Part shown: positions 7,972-17,836 of the stretch, piece by piece | Layout: each line of letters starts with the position of its first letter | Numbering within the stretch: the first letter of the stretch is position 1 | Assembly (NCBI RefSeq): GCF_025751535.1 | Contig: NZ_JAOWLC010000013.1 | Span: 78,047 to 142,046, forward strand | DNA length: 64,000 nucleotides | Source of the DNA: Lentibacter sp. XHP0401 | GTDB taxonomy: Bacteria > Pseudomonadota > Alphaproteobacteria > Rhodobacterales > Rhodobacteraceae | Direction of reading: 5' to 3' | Program-made: the position numbers and the translations under genes | The notes under the pieces: generated by a model | What the model saw: the letters and a program-made list of their open reading frames with translations, nothing else | What the model was told of the DNA's origin: nothing | The model's database searches: none

Positions 7972-8435
7972 TCTCGGCTTTACGCAAGCCGAGTTAGGAT
8001 GGGGTGTTTCTGTTTGAGAATGCCAGTCTAGGCTGACTGACGGGGTTATAGAGGCGCACCCTTTGGTTAGTGCGCGTTTTCGTCGTTTGCCTTACTCCTG
8101 TGTCTTCACGATTGGCACGCACGAACATTCAGAACCTGCGTGAAACCCATGGGTTTCATGGGACGCGTTAGTTTCACACGTTAAGTGAAGAGTCAAATTT
8201 ATTATTAATTTCAGATACTTATGCGAAAAAATCTTTGATATTACTTTTCCACAACTACATCGCTTCTCCTTTTTCTTCGTTCTATAAATGCACGAACCGC
8301 ATCGGCGGCTCTTTAAACATGCGATTATTGATCGTCAGGAGCCCAGTTATCGCTCCGGCGACGATTACAATATAGAACATATGGGAGCGTGCAGATAGTC
8401 AACGAGGGCAGGTTTATGGGGACAACCTATATACT
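7972..8435. other. Non-coding region between tnsA and the zinc-ribbon gene
   Basis: 464 bp, AT-rich, without a convincing gene. It must hold the promoter of the minus-strand tns operon and contains the palindrome at 8141-8158 and a further GTTTCA at about 8170. No terminal-repeat-like GAGTTAAGTT sequence was found here. Confidence 0.6.
8141..8158. promoter_or_regulatory. 18-bp perfect palindrome upstream of tnsA, possible operator
   Basis: TGAAACCCATGGGTTTCA is a perfect palindrome 170 bp upstream of tnsA. A third half-site GTTTCA follows about 12 bp later within TTAGTTTCACACG, so the half-site TGAAAC occurs three times within 40 bp. A repressor of the transposition operon is the likely reader; which protein binds is not known. 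Confidence 0.5.
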
Positions 8436-9038
8436 TTACTCAACAGATGCGCGGTTCTGTTTTTCAGCCTCAAATCTCTCGTTTACTCGTTCAGTTTGAA
8501 CTTGAAACAACCACTTTAGGTGGTCAGTAGAGTTCGGAATGACATGATCCGGCAGATTTACCTTCTCGGTGCAAACCAGACTGCGAAAAAAGCCGGGGCC
8601 ACCATCTCTCATGTCGTTCAACAACCGGTGACGGGCCTTGAACCCAGACCTGTAGGAAACACCTAGAAATTTGGCAAAAGTCTGCACCGTCATATTCCAG
8701 CCAATCGGGGAAGAATACTGGTCTTCGATGATCCGTTCGGCCCCTCGCAGCCACCACAGCAGGGAAATGCGAGTTCCATGCAAAGGAGTGCCGGACGTTA
8801 ACGAGAATTGCTTTCTGCAGCGCCGGCACGCAAATTCATCTCTTTTTTGAATCTGCTTCACGTCAGCCCCTGAACATCGCGGGCACTGTGGACCGTCAGG
8901 CCAACGCACTTCCGACAACCGTGCTCGGCTCCCTTCCTCTGTTGGGTATCGCTTTTTTATACCTTCAGGAGGCAACATCAGGGCAAGTGTGCCCCAGTAG
9001 ATCTTGTCCTTCTCCACGTTGGTCAGCTTGCGAGACAT
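8436..9038 (-). CDS. Stand-alone IS1595-type zinc-ribbon protein, probable transposon accessory factor
   Basis: A 200-residue protein with a four-cysteine zinc ribbon, C52xxC55 and C71xxC74, followed by KQFSLTSGTPLHGTRISL, the sequence typical of the N-terminal zinc ribbon of IS1595-family transposases. The remainder (residues 90-200) is too short for the DDE catalytic domain of that family, and no D/D/E pattern is seen. It therefore looks like a DNA-binding domain reused on its own, either as a regulator of the transposon or as a target-selection helper. It is transcribed toward tnsA, 464 bp away. Function is inferred from domain and position only. Confidence 0.65.
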   Translation of the reverse strand: MSRKLTNVEKDKIYWGTLALMLPPEGIKKRYPTEEGSRARLSEVRWPDGPQCPRCSGADVKQIQKRDEFACRRCRKQFSLTSGTPLHGTRISLLWWLRGAERIIEDQYSSPIGWNMTVQTFAKFLGVSYRSGFKARHRLLNDMRDGGPGFFRSLVCTEKVNLPDHVIPNSTDHLKWLFQVQTERVNERFEAEKQNRASVE

Positions 9039-9359
9039 ATGTTTTTACCCAAGACCCTATGACGCTCAAACGCCAGCGCCAACTCTTACGATCGTTTATG
9101 AGTGGTTAGACAGGTCATTTGCAATCGGCCTTACCGGCATACATGCGGTTTCTAAAATTTAGGCTGGCAAATAGTCAACGATGACTGCGGAGTAGATCTC
9201 CCTCACTTGCACTCGGTTATTCGCCGCTTTCAACCCTTTCGGGACCTCGCTCACTTTCCTTAAACAAGTGAGCCGTTCAATGGCGCGGCTTGCAGACTGC
9301 ATCGTTCAAGTGGGTTTGCGTCTCAGCTATTACGACACCGATTGAAACAGTCTAGCCCT
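9039..9359. other. Non-coding region upstream of the type I restriction-modification operon
   Basis: 321 bp between the divergent zinc-ribbon gene and hsdM. It must contain the promoters of both. No repeat, palindrome or RNA gene was recognised. A TTG at 9342 is in frame with hsdM and could lengthen it by six residues. Confidence 0.5.
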
Positions 9360-10934
9360 ATGCCTAAGGTAGCGGAAGTAAATGAGGCACAGCACATGAT
9401 TACCGGCACCGTTCGCACGCAAATCGACCAAATCTGGAACGCGTTTTGGTCGGGTGGTGTCTCTAACCCTCTGTCCGTCATTGAGCAGCTTACATTTCTG
9501 CTCTTCATCAAGCGGCTGGATGATCTTCATACTGTCGAAGAGCGTAAATCCGAAGACCTCGGCATCCCGATGCAGCGCAACATCTTTCCCGAAGGCGCGG
9601 ATGATAAGGGCGAGCCATACGACAATCTGCGCTGGTCCCGTTTCAAGAACTTCGAGGCGCGCGAGATGATGCGCATCGTGGATGAGCACGTCTTTCCCTT
9701 CCTGCGTCAGATGGGTGAGGAAGGTTCCTCCTACGGCACCCACATGAAAGACGCGCGGCTTGGCTTTTCCAATCCCAACCTGTTGGCCAAGGTCGTGCAG
9801 ATGCTCGACGACATCCCGATGGATGATCGCGACACCAAGGGCGACGTGTTCGAATACATGCTGGGCAAGATCGCCAGCGCGGGCCAGAACGGTCAGTTTC
9901 GCACGCCACGCCATATCATCAAGCTGATGGTCAACCTCATGGCGCCAACCCCCCAGGATACCATCTGCGATCCGGCAGCGGGCACCTGCGGTTTCCTTGT
10001 GTCGGCGGGCGAATACCTGCGCGACCATCACCCCAAAATGCTGCGCGACAAAGACCAGCGCAAACATTTCCACAACGACATGTTCCACGGCTTTGACTTC
10101 GACAGCACCATGCTGCGGATCGGCGCGATGAACATGACGCTGCACGGCGTGGATAATCCCGACATCGCCTACCGCGACAGCCTTGCCGAGGAACATGGCG
10201 CGGACGAAGGGCGCTATTCCCTGATCCTTGCCAACCCGCCCTTTGCCGGATCGCTGGATTATGACACCACGTCCAAAGACCTGCTGAAGATCGTCAAAAC
10301 CAAAAAGACCGAACTGCTGTTCATGGCGCTGTTCCTGCGCCTGATGCGCACGGGTGGGCGCGCGGCGGTGGTTGTGCCGGACGGGGTGCTGTTCGGCTCC
10401 TCCAAGGCGCACAAAGACATCCGCAAAATGCTGGTCGAGGATCACAAGCTGGACGCGATCATCAAAATGCCTTCGGGCGTGTTCCGCCCCTATGCCGGTG
10501 TGTCCTGCGCCATCGTGGTGTTCACCAAGACGGGTGTGGGCGGCACGGAGGACGTGTGGTTCTACGACATGACCGCCGACGGGATGAGCCTTGATGACAA
10601 GCGCACGCCGCTGCTGGACGACGCCAAGCTTGGCCCCGTGCCGGAGGTTGCACTGTCCGAAGACGAGCACGCCAAGAACAACCTGCCCGATATCCTGACC
10701 CGCTGGCAGGCGCTGGAGGGGGAGGCCGACCGCCCCCGCACCGCGCAAAGCTTTATGGTGCCCGCGTCCGAGATTATCGCCACCGGATCATGGGACCTGT
10801 CCCTGAACCGCTACAAAGAGATCGAGCACGAAGAGGTCGAGCACCAATCCCCCGCCGAGATCATCGCGGAGCTGCGCGCGCTGGAAGCAGAGATCGCCGA
10901 GGGGTTGGATCGGTTGGAGGGGATGTTGGGATGA
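9360..10934 (+). CDS. hsdM: Type I restriction-modification DNA methyltransferase subunit HsdM
   Basis: About 524 residues of an N6-adenine methyltransferase. The SAM-binding motif DPAAGTCGFLV lies near residue 204 and the catalytic NPPF motif (LILANPPFAGS) near 290, the order found in HsdM. The N-terminal segment GTVRTQIDQIWNAFWSGG is the helical HsdM_N domain. With two HsdM and one HsdS it methylates the split recognition site; with HsdR it forms the restriction enzyme. ATG at 9360 was chosen over TTG at 9342 because MPKV... reads like a natural start. The stop overlaps the hsdS start (ATGA). Confidence 0.93.
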   Translation: MPKVAEVNEAQHMITGTVRTQIDQIWNAFWSGGVSNPLSVIEQLTFLLFIKRLDDLHTVEERKSEDLGIPMQRNIFPEGADDKGEPYDNLRWSRFKNFEAREMMRIVDEHVFPFLRQMGEEGSSYGTHMKDARLGFSNPNLLAKVVQMLDDIPMDDRDTKGDVFEYMLGKIASAGQNGQFRTPRHIIKLMVNLMAPTPQDTICDPAAGTCGFLVSAGEYLRDHHPKMLRDKDQRKHFHNDMFHGFDFDSTMLRIGAMNMTLHGVDNPDIAYRDSLAEEHGADEGRYSLILANPPFAGSLDYDTTSKDLLKIVKTKKTELLFMALFLRLMRTGGRAAVVVPDGVLFGSSKAHKDIRKMLVEDHKLDAIIKMPSGVFRPYAGVSCAIVVFTKTGVGGTEDVWFYDMTADGMSLDDKRTPLLDDAKLGPVPEVALSEDEHAKNNLPDILTRWQALEGEADRPRTAQSFMVPASEIIATGSWDLSLNRYKEIEHEEVEHQSPAEIIAELRALEAEIAEGLDRLEGMLG

Positions 10935-12115
10935 GTTGGCCCCTTGTCGAATTACAAAGTTTCTGCCGCACGGGAAGCGGAACAACACCATCAAGGAAGA
11001 ATGCAGAGTTCTATGAGGGCACGATCCCTTGGGTCAAATCTGGCGAATTACGCGAAACAGAAATTTGCTCAACGGCGGAACATGTTTCTGCTGAGGCCCT
11101 TGAGAAAACACCTTTGAAACTTGTTCCGAAAGGCGCGCTATTGGTTGCGATGTATGGTGCCACAGTAGGCCGTGTAGGCTTACTTGGCATTGAGGCAACT
11201 ACTAACCAAGCGGTATGCCATGTGGTCCCAGACCCGTCCAAAGCTGATACTGGATACATGTTTCACTTACTGCAGGCCAAAGCTGCTGAACTCGTGGCAC
11301 GTGGTGTCGGTGGTGCGCAACCAAACATTAGCCAAGGCATAATAAAGTCACTCAAAATCCCCGTCCCGCCGCTGGAGGAGCAGAAGCGGATTGCGGGGAT
11401 ATTGGATCAGGCGGACGCGCTCCGCCGCCTCCGCACCCGCGCCCTCGACAAACTCAACACCCTCGGACAGGCGATCTTTCATGAGATGTTTGGGGATGTG
11501 GTGCGAAACTCCAAAGGTTGGGCTGACAAAGATTATTTGGAAAGTATCGCAGACATCGCTTCAGGAATTACAAAGGGCCGCAAAACTGGCGATGCACCGT
11601 TGCGCACTGTGCCATACATGGCAGTGTCAAACGTTCAAGACCAGCGCCTCAAGATGGACGTTGTCAAAGAAATTGAAGCGACAGAGGCCGAAATTGCCAG
11701 ATATCTACTCAAGCAAGGCGACCTGCTTTTAACTGAGGGTGGCGACCCCGATAAATTGGGGCGCGGATGCCTCTGGAGTGGAGAGCTTCCCGAGTGCATC
11801 CATCAGAACCATGTATTCCGCGTTCGTATCAGTGATGAGCGCGTCAAACCAATTTTCTTACAGTGGCTCGTCGGGAGCCAGCGAGGGAAGCGATACTTTC
11901 TAAGCGTTGCAAAGCAAACCACAGGTATCGCATCAATAAATAAAACCCAGTTAAAGAAGTTTCCGCTTCTGTTGCCTCCTTTGGACCAGCAAAAAGAATT
12001 CGAATCTCGCATTTCGGTATTGGCCAAATCGTTGGGCCAGCAAGTTTCCGCAGCGAAGAAAGAGAAATCCCTCTTTGCCGCGCTCCAACACCGCGCATTT
12101 CGCGGGGAGCTTTGA
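10931..12115 (+). CDS. hsdS: Type I restriction-modification specificity subunit HsdS
   Basis: 394 residues with the two-fold HsdS design: target-recognition domain 1 (about residues 1-140), a conserved helical spacer beginning PPLEEQKRIAGILD near 146, target-recognition domain 2 (about 190-340), and the second spacer beginning LPPLDQQKEFE near 348. Each recognition domain reads one half of a bipartite target. The ATG at 10931 overlaps the hsdM stop by four bases, which fixes the start. The recognition domains are less GC-rich than hsdM, as expected for parts that are swapped between systems. Confidence 0.92.
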   Translation: MSWPLVELQSFCRTGSGTTPSRKNAEFYEGTIPWVKSGELRETEICSTAEHVSAEALEKTPLKLVPKGALLVAMYGATVGRVGLLGIEATTNQAVCHVVPDPSKADTGYMFHLLQAKAAELVARGVGGAQPNISQGIIKSLKIPVPPLEEQKRIAGILDQADALRRLRTRALDKLNTLGQAIFHEMFGDVVRNSKGWADKDYLESIADIASGITKGRKTGDAPLRTVPYMAVSNVQDQRLKMDVVKEIEATEAEIARYLLKQGDLLLTEGGDPDKLGRGCLWSGELPECIHQNHVFRVRISDERVKPIFLQWLVGSQRGKRYFLSVAKQTTGIASINKTQLKKFPLLLPPLDQQKEFESRISVLAKSLGQQVSAAKKEKSLFAALQHRAFRGEL

Positions 12116-12236
12116 CCACAGCTCACTCAAAGGTTGAGAAAACCAACACTCCGCTCTAACCTCCTGAAATTCAGGAATTCACAAATCCAATTGCCCGTTA
12201 TCAGGCTTCGGCCACCCAAATTTGTAAAGTGTCGCC

Positions 12237-14336
12237 ATGAAAGCCACCCACGCCCATCTTTTGAAGTTCATCAATAGCGCCACGCAGTTCGTGATCCCGA
12301 TTTATCAGCGCACCTACTCATGGACCGAAAAAGAATGTCAGCAACTTTGGGGCGATATCCGCAAGGCCGGCAACACCGATCATATCCCCGTGCATTTCCT
12401 TGGCTCGGTTGTCTATATTGAGGAAAGCCTGTCCAACGCGTCAAGCAGGGCCCCGTTGCTTGTCATTGACGGCCAACAGCGTCTGACATCAGTGACCCTT
12501 CTTTTGGCGGCCCTCGCGCGCAAGGTTGGCGACGATGAACCTTTCGACGGGTTTTCCTTCAAAAAAATCCGCAACCGCTATCTGCTTGACCCTGATGAAA
12601 CAGGTGAACGTCAATTCAAGCTTCTGCTATCCCAGACAGATCGCGAAACGCTTAATGCGCTTGTGCAGGGCAACGCATTGCCAGACCTAAAATCCAGGCG
12701 GCTGTCGGAGAATTTTGATCTCTTTTGCCGTTGGCTCGATCAGGATAAAGGTGCCGTTGCAGAGATCTGCGCGGGTTTGGCAAAGTTGATGATCGTCGAT
12801 GTCGCGTTGAGCCGTGATCACGACAATCCGCAGCTGATTTTTGAAAGCATGAACTCGACCGGTAAAAAGCTGTCACAGGCCGATCTGATCCGTAATTTCG
12901 TGCTGATGGGACTGGAGCCTGACCTTCAAACGCGCCTTTACGAGCAGTATTGGCGCCGTATGGAAGAAGGGTTCGGCCAATCGGCCTATGCCTCGCACTT
13001 TGACGGCTTCATGAGGCATTATCTCACTGTCGTAACAGGATCGATCCCGCGTCTGGATGACGTGTATGAAGCCTACAAGCTTTACGCACATGAACAACTT
13101 GCGCACGCGCGCGACATCGAGGATCTAGTTCGGGAAGTGTGGGAATTTTCCAGTTGTTTTCGTGCGTTGGCATTGGGGCAAGAGAAGAACCCGCAGCTTG
13201 CAATGGGGTTCAATGATCTGCGCGAGTTAAAGGTAGACGTCGCGTATCCATTCCTGCTCGAAGTTTACAGAGATTTCGAAGCTGGCCTGCTGAATGCTGA
13301 TGAGTTCCTCGAGATCGTTCGATTGGTCGAATCCTATGTGTTCCGGCGCGCAATCTGTGCTGTCCCCACCAATTCAATGAACAAGACATTCGCGACTTTC
13401 GGACGGTCGCTAAAGAAAGATCGATATCTTGAGAGCGTGAAGGCACATTTCCTTACTATGAAGTCCTATCGCCGTTTCCCCGTCGATGATGAGTTTATCG
13501 CCCGCATGCAAGACCGCGACCTCTACAACTTTAGAAGCCGCGCCTACTGGTTGCGGAGGTTTGAGAACTTCGGGCGCAAAGAGCGCGTCCATATTGATGA
13601 CTACACCATCGAACACATCATGCCACAGAATGAAATCCTGCCAAAGCCATGGCGTGACGCCCTTGGCGACGATTGGTCCGAAATCCAGGCAAAGTGGCTG
13701 CACACTCTCGGAAACCTGACCTTAACTGCTTATAATTCTGAATACAGCGATAAGAGTTTCGATCAAAAGCGGGACATGGAAGGCGGGTTCAAGGAAAGCC
13801 CGTTGCGTGTAAGTCGAGGCCTCGCCCAGTTGGAAAAGTGGGACGAGAACGCCATCAAAGCCAGAGCGAATACAATGGCGAAGCACGCAGCCGAAATTTG
13901 GTCGAGGCCTCAATTGGCTGCGTCAGTATTGTCGACTTATCAAGAGCCAACTTCGACAGCTGCTGAATACTCTATTGATGACCACCCCCACCTTTTGAAT
14001 GGCGAAATGAGTAGTTTGTTTGCCGAATTCAGCAGAGAAGTTAAAGCTCTCGACCCTTGTGTGTCCGAGCAGTTCTTGAAGCTCTATGTTGCGTTCAAAG
14101 CAGAAACAAATTTCGTGGATGTGATACCTCAGGTGAAGGCGCTCTTGGTTTCGCTTAAGATTGATATTGAAGAGCTATCTGACCCTAGGAAACTTGCTGT
14201 TGATGTCCGTGACCGTGGGCGTTGGGGGAATGGCAATACTGAAGTGAAGTTTAGTGATCGAGACGATCTTCCATACGTCATTGGGTTGGTCCGACAGGCT
14301 CTCGACTTACAGTTGGGCTCGGAAGTCACTACATGA
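12237..14336 (+). CDS. GmrSD-like DUF262/DUF1524 (HNH) restriction protein with C-terminal DUF5655-like domain
   Basis: A 699-residue protein. The N-terminal DUF262 domain has PIYQRTYSW at 21-29 and VIDGQQRLTS at 76-85, the GmrS-like nucleotide-handling part. The DUF1524 domain has YTIEHIMPQNE near residue 455, an HNH-type nuclease site. The last 90 residues (FLKLYVAFKAETNFVDV onward) resemble DUF5655. Such fusions are type IV restriction enzymes or BREX-associated BrxU-like proteins that attack modified phage DNA. It sits between hsdS and hsdR, and its stop overlaps the hsdR start by four bases (ATGA), so it is made as part of the restriction operon. Confidence 0.87.
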   Translation: MKATHAHLLKFINSATQFVIPIYQRTYSWTEKECQQLWGDIRKAGNTDHIPVHFLGSVVYIEESLSNASSRAPLLVIDGQQRLTSVTLLLAALARKVGDDEPFDGFSFKKIRNRYLLDPDETGERQFKLLLSQTDRETLNALVQGNALPDLKSRRLSENFDLFCRWLDQDKGAVAEICAGLAKLMIVDVALSRDHDNPQLIFESMNSTGKKLSQADLIRNFVLMGLEPDLQTRLYEQYWRRMEEGFGQSAYASHFDGFMRHYLTVVTGSIPRLDDVYEAYKLYAHEQLAHARDIEDLVREVWEFSSCFRALALGQEKNPQLAMGFNDLRELKVDVAYPFLLEVYRDFEAGLLNADEFLEIVRLVESYVFRRAICAVPTNSMNKTFATFGRSLKKDRYLESVKAHFLTMKSYRRFPVDDEFIARMQDRDLYNFRSRAYWLRRFENFGRKERVHIDDYTIEHIMPQNEILPKPWRDALGDDWSEIQAKWLHTLGNLTLTAYNSEYSDKSFDQKRDMEGGFKESPLRVSRGLAQLEKWDENAIKARANTMAKHAAEIWSRPQLAASVLSTYQEPTSTAAEYSIDDHPHLLNGEMSSLFAEFSREVKALDPCVSEQFLKLYVAFKAETNFVDVIPQVKALLVSLKIDIEELSDPRKLAVDVRDRGRWGNGNTEVKFSDRDDLPYVIGLVRQALDLQLGSEVTT

Positions 14337-17300
14337 CCCAATTCGCATTTCTCTCCTCCGATTTCCCCGACCTCAAGCAACACGCCGAAAAGGCCGAAAA
14401 GTTGGCCCTGTCCGACCCGCGCGGCGCGTGTTTCTGGGCGCGCCTCACGTTGGAAACGGCGCTGAAATGGCTTTATCGTCGTGATCCGGTGTTGCGGAAT
14501 CCTTACGATCAGAATCTGGCCGCCCTGATCGCGGAACCCAGCCTTGAGGCGCTGACCGGCCCCGCCATCGCCACCAAGGCAAAATACATCAAGGATCAGG
14601 GCAACCGCGCCGCCCATGACAGTGGCAAGCCCCTGACCCCGCAGGATGCGGCCTCAACCGTGCGCGAGCTGTTCCACGTCTGCTACTGGATCGCCCGCAC
14701 TTATGCGACGGGGGCGAAACCTGATCCGGCGCTGACTTTTGACATCGCCAAGCTGGAAAAGTCCCTCACCATCTCGGCCAGCACGGTTGCGCAGATCCAA
14801 AAGATCGAGGGCGACGTCAAAGCGGCCAACAAACGCGCAGAAGATGCCGAGGAGGCGCGCAAAACCTCTGAGGATGGCCGCAAGGCGCTCGAGGAAGAGC
14901 TATCCCGCCTGCGCACCGAAGTCGCCGAGGCCCGCCGCGCCAACCAAGCCGTTCCGGACGACCACGATTACGACGAAGCCACCACACGCGACGCATTCAT
15001 CGACCTGTTGCTTAACGAGGCAGGTTGGCCTTTGGATCAACCCCGTGACCGTGAATATCCGGTATCCGGAATGCCAAACCAGAAAGGCACCGGTTTTGTC
15101 GATTATGTGCTTTGGGGCGATGACGGCAAACCCCTGGCCGTGATTGAGGCCAAACGCACCAAGAAAGACAGCCGCACAGGGCAGCAACAGGCAAAACTCT
15201 ACGCCGACTGCCTTGAGAAACAGTTCGGGCGCCGCCCCGTCATGTTCACCACCAACGGGTATGAGCATTGGCTCTGGGATGACGCGCAATATCCCCCGCG
15301 TTCCGTGTCGGGGTTCCTAAAGAAAGACGAGCTACAGCTGCTGCACCAACGTCGTGGCAATGTGAAACGCCTTGGAGATGTCGAGATCGACCAAGACATC
15401 GCAGGCCGTTTCTATCAACAGCGGGCCATCCGTCGCGTGGGCGAAGCGTTCGAGAAACACGCACAGCGTAAAGCATTGTTAGTCATGGCGACAGGCAGCG
15501 GCAAAACCCGCACTGTGATCGCGCTGATCGATCAGCTGATGCGCGCCAACCGCGTCAAGCGCGTGCTGTTCCTCGCCGACCGGATCGCATTGGTGAAACA
15601 GGCGCACGGTGCATTCAAGGCACATTTGGGTGCGACACCGAGCGCCAACCTGCTCGAGCGCCACGACCCCAAAAAGAATGACCACTCCGGCGCACGCGTT
15701 TGCTTGTCGACCTACCCCACGATGATGGGCCTCATTGAGCAGATGAAGGGCGGCGAAAAGCGGTTCGGCTCGGGTCACTTTGACATGATCGTCATTGATG
15801 AGGCACACCGATCCGTTTACCGGAAATACCGCGCCATTTTTGAATATTTTGACAGTCTACTGGTCGGTCTAACCGCCACCCCGCGCGACGAAATCGATAA
15901 AGATACCTATTCGCTCTTTGGTCTCGAAAAAGGTGTTCCGACGGACTCCTATGACCTCGACGATGCCGTAAGTGACGGTTTCCTCGTGCCGCCAAAGACT
16001 ATCTCGGTGCCGCTAAAGTTCCAGCGTGACGGCATCGACTATAATCAGCTGACGGACGAAGAAAAGGAAGAATGGGACGCAATCGAGTGGGACGAGGAGG
16101 GCAACGTTCCCGACCGTGTGGAGAGTGCCGAGCTGAATAAATGGCTGTTCAACATCAATACCGTGGACAAGGTCCTGGAACACTTAATGCGCAACGGCGT
16201 CAAAGTTGCGGGTGGGGATCGCCTTGGCAAGACAATCATATTCGCGAAAGGCAACAAGCACGCCCAATTCATTGTCGACAGGTTCGATGCAAACTATCCC
16301 CACTATAAAGGGCAATTCGCCAAGCTTATTGATTACAGTGTCAGCTATACCCAATCCCTGATTGATGACTTTTCCGAAAAAGAAAAAGCACCACATATCG
16401 CGGTGTCGGTAGACATGCTCGACACGGGCATCGACGTGCCTGAAGTGGTGAACTTGGTATTCTTCAAGATCGTCCGCTCAAAAACCAAATTCTGGCAAAT
16501 GGTTGGTAGAGGCACACGTTTGTGCCCGGATTTATTCGGCCCGGGTGAGGACAAGAGCGAGTTCGTGATCTTCGATTTTTGCCAGAACCTCGAGTTCTTT
16601 AGCGAAAACCCCAACGTGACCGATGGCGCGGGAACCAAACCGATCGGTGAACGCCTGTTTGTAACGCGCGTAGAGCTGATCGAAGCGGCACAAGAGCACG
16701 AGGAGCCACATGATGAGTTCGTAGCCGCCATCAAATTGCGCCTTCAAAACGAAGTGAGCGGCATGCCTATCGAGAACTTTATCGTGAGGGCTAAACGCCG
16801 GAGCGTTGAAAGGTTCCAGAAACCCGATGGCTGGTCAGAACTTGACCTTGAGGCCCGGCTCGCGCTTGTTGAAGATGTTGCCGGCCTTCCATCGGCTTTT
16901 GATGATGGCGGACTACCAGCTAAGCAGTTTGACCTTCTTTGCTTAAACGCACAGCTCCAGCTACTTAAAAATGAGAGTGGGTTTAGCCGTCTGCAACAGC
17001 GCATTATTCAGTTTGCGTCCGCGCTGGAGGAATTATCCAATGTGCCATTGGTGGCGACGGAATTGGAACTGATCCTGGAGATCCAGACAGATGCCTATTG
17101 GGATGATGTCACCGTTGAAATGCTCGAAACTATCAGGCGCCGACTGCGTGATCTTGCGGAGCTGATCCAGCCAAAGGAACGGAAGATCGTGATCACCGAT
17201 TTTGAGGATGAAATCGGAACGGGAGAAGACGTCACGATGCCCGCTATCGGGGACGGCGTGGACAAGGCGCGCTTCAAAATGAAAGTTCGCCGGTTTGTAG

Positions 17301-17728
17301 ATGAGCACCGCAATCACATCACGCTAAATAAAGTCAGACTTGGTGAGCAATTGACCAAGCAGGATCTGGAGGAATTGGGCCGGATACTGATCAATGAGGG
17401 CGTTGCTGACGATACGGCTTTGGAGGATCTTGCGATGGACGGAGGGCTGGGTCGCTTCCTAAGATCGCTGACTGGGTTGGATCGGGCTGCAGCGAAGGGG
17501 GCCTTTAGCGACTTCACCACACAACACCAGCTCAACGCCGATCAAACCGAGTTTCTTGATCTGATAATCGATAGCTTAACCGAGAGTGGCATCATTGAAC
17601 CCCAAACTTTCTATGAAAGCCCATTTACCGACTTAGATGACATGGGGATCGCTGGGATTTTTGACCGAGAGCAAGCCAAAACGATTATCGGCATAGTCAG
17701 AACACTGAATGATGCCGCGGCAGCGTGA
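14333..17728 (+). CDS. hsdR: Type I restriction enzyme subunit HsdR with N-terminal DUF4145
   Basis: 1131 residues. Order of parts: DUF4145 helical domain (about 1-125, ARLTLETALKWLYRRD), coiled coil (about 140-205, rich in E, A, K), HSDR_N nuclease core with VIEAKRTKK near 270, SF2 translocase with Walker A ATGSGKT near 385 and VIDEAHRS near 486, helicase motif VGRGTRLCPD near 725, and a long C-terminal helical part. This design matches EcoKI/EcoEI-like R subunits that pull DNA past the complex and cut at a distance. Coupled to the DUF262/HNH gene by ATGA overlap. Confidence 0.92.
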   Translation: MTQFAFLSSDFPDLKQHAEKAEKLALSDPRGACFWARLTLETALKWLYRRDPVLRNPYDQNLAALIAEPSLEALTGPAIATKAKYIKDQGNRAAHDSGKPLTPQDAASTVRELFHVCYWIARTYATGAKPDPALTFDIAKLEKSLTISASTVAQIQKIEGDVKAANKRAEDAEEARKTSEDGRKALEEELSRLRTEVAEARRANQAVPDDHDYDEATTRDAFIDLLLNEAGWPLDQPRDREYPVSGMPNQKGTGFVDYVLWGDDGKPLAVIEAKRTKKDSRTGQQQAKLYADCLEKQFGRRPVMFTTNGYEHWLWDDAQYPPRSVSGFLKKDELQLLHQRRGNVKRLGDVEIDQDIAGRFYQQRAIRRVGEAFEKHAQRKALLVMATGSGKTRTVIALIDQLMRANRVKRVLFLADRIALVKQAHGAFKAHLGATPSANLLERHDPKKNDHSGARVCLSTYPTMMGLIEQMKGGEKRFGSGHFDMIVIDEAHRSVYRKYRAIFEYFDSLLVGLTATPRDEIDKDTYSLFGLEKGVPTDSYDLDDAVSDGFLVPPKTISVPLKFQRDGIDYNQLTDEEKEEWDAIEWDEEGNVPDRVESAELNKWLFNINTVDKVLEHLMRNGVKVAGGDRLGKTIIFAKGNKHAQFIVDRFDANYPHYKGQFAKLIDYSVSYTQSLIDDFSEKEKAPHIAVSVDMLDTGIDVPEVVNLVFFKIVRSKTKFWQMVGRGTRLCPDLFGPGEDKSEFVIFDFCQNLEFFSENPNVTDGAGTKPIGERLFVTRVELIEAAQEHEEPHDEFVAAIKLRLQNEVSGMPIENFIVRAKRRSVERFQKPDGWSELDLEARLALVEDVAGLPSAFDDGGLPAKQFDLLCLNAQLQLLKNESGFSRLQQRIIQFASALEELSNVPLVATELELILEIQTDAYWDDVTVEMLETIRRRLRDLAELIQPKERKIVITDFEDEIGTGEDVTMPAIGDGVDKARFKMKVRRFVDEHRNHITLNKVRLGEQLTKQDLEELGRILINEGVADDTALEDLAMDGGLGRFLRSLTGLDRAAAKGAFSDFTTQHQLNADQTEFLDLIIDSLTESGIIEPQTFYESPFTDLDDMGIAGIFDREQAKTIIGIVRTLNDAAAA

Positions 17729-17836
17729 AAGACGAAGTGTTGCGATTGTGGCTTTAGGCCCCAGACACTCCCGGCGGTGAATTCGCAGTGTGAATGCATC
17801 ATGGAACTGAAATGCGGTCTATGGCAGCATGCTGAT

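Noticed and set aside
2422..9359. CRISPR-associated transposon
   Set aside because: TnsB, TnsC and TniQ are present, but no cas gene, no Cas12k and no repeat-spacer array were found anywhere in the window.
9330..10748. 472-residue reading frame on the minus strand opposite hsdM
   Set aside because: It is a shadow of the hsdM coding strand, rich in His, Gln and Val without domain motifs, as expected opposite GC-rich coding DNA.
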